NCBI GenBank assembly: GCA_033964015.1
Contig: CM066917.1
Span: forward strand, 31,571,951-31,635,950
From: Scolanthus callimorphus
Taxonomy: Eukaryota > Cnidaria > Anthozoa > Actiniaria > Edwardsiidae
Length of the DNA: 64,000 nt
Reading direction: 5' to 3'
Of the stretch, positions 55,201 to 61,200 are shown piece by piece. The translations under genes were made by a program, and so were the position numbers. Position 1 is the first letter of the stretch; the number at the start of each line of letters is the position of its first letter. The notes beneath the pieces are model-generated. The model ran no database searches. It was not told the origin of the DNA and saw only the letters and a program-made list of their open reading frames with translations.

Positions 55201-58200
55201 TCCTGGTAAATCAGTCCGACTTTCTAAATCTATACTGTGTTGTATATTCACAACATTTCCTGGTATTCAGTCCGATATTCGAAATTTAGCAGCTAACAAA
55301 TCCTCCAAATTCGGCAAGCTAGAAATCCTCCTGCTTTTATCAAATGGCTGCGCATGCGCGTCCATGTCAGGTTCACTGGACACGCCATGTAAGGTACTGC
55401 TTACGTCATCGAGGGCTCGACGATGATTTTCTTGAGCGGCGAGTAGCTCGAGTTCCAGCTTTTGAATCGAGTGTTCACGCCGGGAAACCTGGAAATGAGA
55501 GAGGAACATAAGACGCTAGTAATACAACAGCAAAATGCGGCGCTTGAAATGGCCCCCAATAGCGCTATTCACTGTTCATCAACATTGCCATTGTAATGCT
55601 AATGTGCCAACCGTAGATTGAATAGAGCCCTTTGACTCCTCCCCCCCCCCCCCCCCCCCCCCTTCATTCAGCATGAGCAACCTGATCTTTTCCACATTAA
55701 TATTATCTCAAGTACGAGCGCAAGACCATTTTACCGGTTCACATCACCTTATCCATCTACAGGTGCTTTTCTGCGCTTTTCAGTTAACCCAAAGTAAGGA
55801 TTGTTCCGTAATTTCGAGCCGTGCACCAGTAGGTTGTAGATTCTATAGCGAGAACTTACCTCATCAAGACAGTCTTTCTGTTGTGACTGAAGCCTCTGGA
55901 TCGCTTCCTCTCGGTGAACCACCTGTACACAGAATTGCTACGTCAGCATACCTTACGAAGGGGTGGGCTTCATGTATCACGTAACTCACGCGCGTGTTAA
56001 AAATGGCGCGAAACTTTTTTGTAGGAAAACTGTTGCCTCTTTGTTAAAAACGATTTTCTTGGTGGTTTCCATGAAGTGTTACTTTTCCTGCATGAAAAAG
56101 GCGATAAAGTATTCGACAATAGCACCTTTCTCTTCAATCTGATTTGCTACTATTAATAACAATGAAGATGAATATACTTTAGCAACTTTTATCGGCTCTT
56201 TCACTTGAAATATGCCCAAAGATGGGAGTTTAACTTATAAACCTCCTGGGAAAATAATTTTGTTTGTCCTGAATAGGCCATGTTCGAATTACGCTCCATT
56301 GACTACAAACAATAACCTCAAGTCGAGGCTTTCTTCTGAAATTACTGTAAATGTATTAGAACTTGGAGAAAGCCTCGATTTGAAGCTTTTGTCTTGTGAG
56401 CATTGCAGCGTAATTCGAACCTGGCCTATTAGGGCCTTGTACCCTACCTTCTCTTGTGACTGTTTGTCTCGGTCTCGTAGACCTGAAATCTCAGCCTTTA
56501 GATCTCGTATCGACGAGTCTTTGCTTTCGATCTAAAGAAAAGAGAACAAACCTTGCATTAGAGAACAAAAAAAGTCCTTCGCGTCAAGACCAAGTTCTTA
56601 AGGTTTTATTCCTGAAGTAACTGAACAAAAGGGATCCACAGTCAGCAAAATATATCAGGGCAACCTATAGGAGGAACCTACAGAAAGAAAATAAGGGGGT
56701 CATGTAAGGATGCGCAAAAAATAATCCGTTTTCCAAAAAATACCTCGTCCACACTAATCCGTTTTCCAAAGTTTTCCTTTCTTTAGTCCGTCCGCACTAG
56801 GATTGAAACATGTCCAGATTAAACATATTTCAAAGTCTTTAATATTCAATGAAACATGTTTAATCGACGAATGCGAGCGCACTAGTAGTGTGGACGTACA
56901 CTTGAAAAACAGACATGGAGGGGAGGGGGACTGGAGGGGGTGACCGAGGGAGGGGAGAGGGACTGGAGGGGGTGACCGAGGGAGGGGAGGGGGACTGGAG
57001 GGGGTGACCGAGGGAGGGGAGGGGGACTGGAGGGGGTGACCGAGGGAGGGGGACTGGAGGGGGTGACCGAGGGAGGGGAGGGGGACTGGAGGGGGTGACC
57101 GAGGGAGGGGAGGGGGACTGGAGGGGGTGACCGAGGGAGGGGAGGGGGACTGGAGGGGGTGACTGAGGGAGGGGAGAGGGACTGGAGGGGGTGACCGAGG
57201 GAGGGGAGGGGGACTGGAGGGGGTGACCGAGGGAGGGGAGGGGGACTGGAGGGGATGACCGAGGGAGGGGAGGGGGACTGGAGGAGGTGACTGAGGGAGG
57301 GGAGGGGGACTGGAGGGGGTGACCGAGGGAGGGGAGGGGGACTGGAGGGGGTGACCGAGGGAGGGGAGGGGGGCTGGAGGGGTGACCGAGGGAGGGGAGA
57401 GGGACTGGAGGGGGTGACTGAGGGAGGGGAGGGGGACTGGAGGGGGTGACCGAGGGAGGGGGACTGGTGGGGGTGACCGAGGGAGGGGAGGGGGAGGGGA
57501 GGGGGACTGGAGGGGGTGACCGAGGGAGGGGAGGGGGACTGGAGGGGGTGACCGAGGGAGGGGGATGGGGGGGGGACTGGAGGGGGTGACCGAGGCAATC
57601 ACTTCTTCTGGCGAGCCCTACGGAGTGGAGATTTATTTTATTCCATTCCATTCTTAGTATCCCATTTCTACTCACCAGTTGTGTGAGTTGTTCTGACGCC
57701 TCCAAGCTGCTCATTTGCTTCTGTTTCAGTCGCTCTTCCAGATCAGTTATCTGTTAAAGAATTAATATAATGATGATTACTCTTTAGCATTGCTGGGCTC
57801 TAAATTGCGACCGATACTGTCACAAAGCGACCACAATTTTCACATTGCGACTAAAAAGTGTCAAGTACAGCGCTTACCCGTTGATTAGCAGCATTCAACT
57901 TGTTTTCGAGTTCTGTTTGTCGACGGTTGCTCTCGTCAGCCTGAGATAAAAAACACAAATATTTAACCTCATCTGAAATTTAATATGAAATTAATAAATA
58001 CAAAATCATACTACTCAAGGTTCTTGAAATTCATTTGTTTATATTCGAAGCGTTCCGTGAAAACATTTACTATTTATTTGCGGGCTTAATAACGGTCCAT
58101 AATCGTCTTAGCAAAACACTGCAAATCAAATATAGCTCAAAACAACAAACGCAAACACCACAATAATAACATACTGTATTATCTTGCCTATTGCAATGGA

Positions 58201-61200
58201 ATTCTCTGTGAGTTTGAAAGTAAAGAGTGACTTTCGTATACCACATGCAATTTGAATAAATATCAGTTTTAATTCTCAAGTTTTCCATACCTGATTTGAC
58301 AGATCTTGACTTTCCTCCCTCATTCTCTGGATCACAGAATTCCGATGCGAAAGCTGAAACGAAATAAATAAAATAAACATAAATATTCGACAACACTCCT
58401 CGAGTTTAACATGGAGTTATTCCACAATAACTCCGTTAATCTAAGTAATTTGGATAAGAAAAGTCAAACAAACGTTACCTCTGAATCAATAAAGAACATA
58501 TTGAGAACTTAGAGCAAAGGTGTAATAAAGAATATTTGCTTGACAAACTTTGCTCAGTGCAAACTTTCACGAAAAACCGTTGGAAAACATTCCCGCCATC
58601 TTTTCAAACAAAGCCGAGGTTGAACTAAAATCCATTGCTGTAAGTTAAAACTCGGATATTTAAGCTGAAATACTTTAAAAAGTCATAAAAAGACATCGAA
58701 CGGGTCAAATATTTGCAGAAACTGAATCGGGACGCCAGTTTGTAGATACATCTAGCAGCTGAAGTTGATAAACTGAATCTTAATTAACGTAATGCATTCA
58801 TTCAAAGTCGAACAACAATGCCTTCTCCGCACAACCTTTTGTTTAGTTTTACAACCTGTTGAGCTAAAATAATACTTTGTTCTTATTAAAATTAAATAGG
58901 ATTCATGTGGGATTAAGTGCCTTGGTGCCCGCACATGAAGTAATTATCAATTTTAGCAAAACAAAAAGAAACTTTATCCACAACAATTTCCTAAAATCTG
59001 ATCTTGAACGCTTAGACCTCGTCCACACTACACCGTTTTCAAACGAAAACGGATACTTTTTGCTCCGTTTTCAAAAAGATTTGCGTCCACACTCATCGTT
59101 TTCGTATTGTTTTCGGTGATCGTTTTCGGCGTTGTAGTGTAGACGATAGCCGTATCCGGAGCAAAAAGTATCCGTTTTCGTTTGAAAACGGTGTAGTGTG
59201 GACGGGGTCTTAGTCTTTTGCAGGGACGGCTAGAAAAAAAACTTTAAATTGTTTTAAAAGATTGTTTTGAATTCTTTTGTAATAAGTTGTTTTAAATTAT
59301 TTTACTTTCTGATTAACGCCGTTGGAGACCTTGGCTTGTTGAGTTTCAAAAAAAGAACTTTAAAAACAGCTGTGCGGTTATTTCCGTATAAAAACTGAGC
59401 CCATAAAAATACTTCTCGTACCACATTCTAATCTGCATCGCTTTTGGCTTTTCCACTTAGCGATCTAGAAAATGAATTTTAGATTTAAATTTGATGATAA
59501 TCTCATAAAAAAAGCTTTTGTGGAATACAATTAAGACTCGCTTCTCTTTCAAATAATTAACCGTTTTTTAATCGGATTCGTCCATTTTCAATGCTGATAT
59601 CAGGCGATTAACAAAAAAAAAGGCGGGCCAGTTCATTTTTTTCTGCGTGCTACAAAGCAATATATCTTGCGAATATGACGCCAAAACGTGGGGTTTTATA
59701 GTTAACATTTTCTTTCATATTGATTCAGATTGAGATTCAAATATGTTAAAGTAAAAAGATCTGAAAAGCATACTAATTTAGCAAATCAGCAGAAACTATT
59801 ATTGATAGATTTAGGAGAAATTTATCAAAGGTTCTTCGTTAGTAAGCTAGTTAGTAAGATTATAAAACTGAACACTTGAAATAAGAAGCGGAGGTCCAAC
59901 ACAAGAAAGCAAAATCTCGTCAACGCTTCCTGAAAAACCAAATCAAATCAAATCAACTTTATTTACTCATAAGGCTATTATCAGTTGGAGTTATACACAG
60001 AGTATAGGTTTGGAGTGAGTTTATATTTTGGTGGAAAAAAAAGTGCGAGCAGGGAGACCAAGTGAACTATCCAGTTATCTAGTTAGACTCCCTAACTATT
60101 AAAAGTTCGACTTCACAAAGAAAAGCGCATTTTTCACCGCAATAAAATACTTACGATTTGCGTTTACATCCGAAGCATTCTATACGAGGCCAATTTCTGT
60201 TAAATGTTTACCAGTATTTGAAGAACACTCCGCCCAACTCTGAAGTGTTTGGTTTTCGCTTTTTGCCCAATTCAAATTTACCCCCAATCAACTTAAGCTA
60301 GATTGATGACGCCGTTATTCTAGTTATCCCGACAAAAGACGCCATATTAATCGATAAATAGAATAGCGAATTGTAAAAATGTTTTGTCGAGAATTTCAAT
60401 TGCCCTGGATTCGAAAGCCAATCTAGATATTTTTTAGCTCAAGCTTTAAGACTCAAAAGCCAAATTGTATAAAATTGCTTTTTCTTGGCTCCAGTTTCTT
60501 ATTTTCAAATCGCGCAGAATCTGTCCCAAAGTTTAAAGCGCACATTTATCGGCTTGCTTCGTTTTCACATGGAGGTATATTATACATAATAACTCTTGGG
60601 TTTTCATGCATTGTCATCTTTGTAGTCGTAGAAACCATCAAGAAACGCGAGGGACGTTAGAGGTGATTTCGCAGTAATTTTACCAAACAGATAACAAAGA
60701 AGGGAAGAACTGTTGTGCTTGCCCCGTTTACTGACTCAAGACGGAACAAAATAAGTTTCTCAACTACTACAGGGTAGTAATAGTTTTCCCAGGCCTGAGC
60801 AGAAGTTGTTGAGAAATTGCAGGAATAACTGCCCATATAATTAAGCAGATCGCTTGACATATAATCTAGCCTACATGCCAAACGTTTTTGTGCGTAGGTT
60901 TAGAGTAGACAAGTCGCGCGTCTCTTCTCATTTTCGCCATAACAAGCATTCCCGTGGAGTCGCGCGAAAAATGGAAAAGAGGCGCTCGTACCCATACTTC
61001 GCGCGGCCGAAAAGTTGCTCGTCGGGGAAGCCCGTGTCAGTCACTCCTATGTTATTGTTTTCGTTCGATATTAGCAGACGAATTAAGATTTGATATACCA
61101 AATTTGATATATCAAATTCAATCGAGCAAATTGCCCTATATTCTCTAAATCAGCCGATGGAAATGGATGCTTTCTCTGACAGCTATGCTGTCAAAATGGC

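Noticed and set aside
56754..57714. Three overlapping minus-strand open frames of 238-284 codons, Pro/Ser-rich
   Set aside because: They are three frames of the same 32-bp minisatellite; absence of stops follows from base composition, and a real exon (57676-57750) is embedded in one of them.
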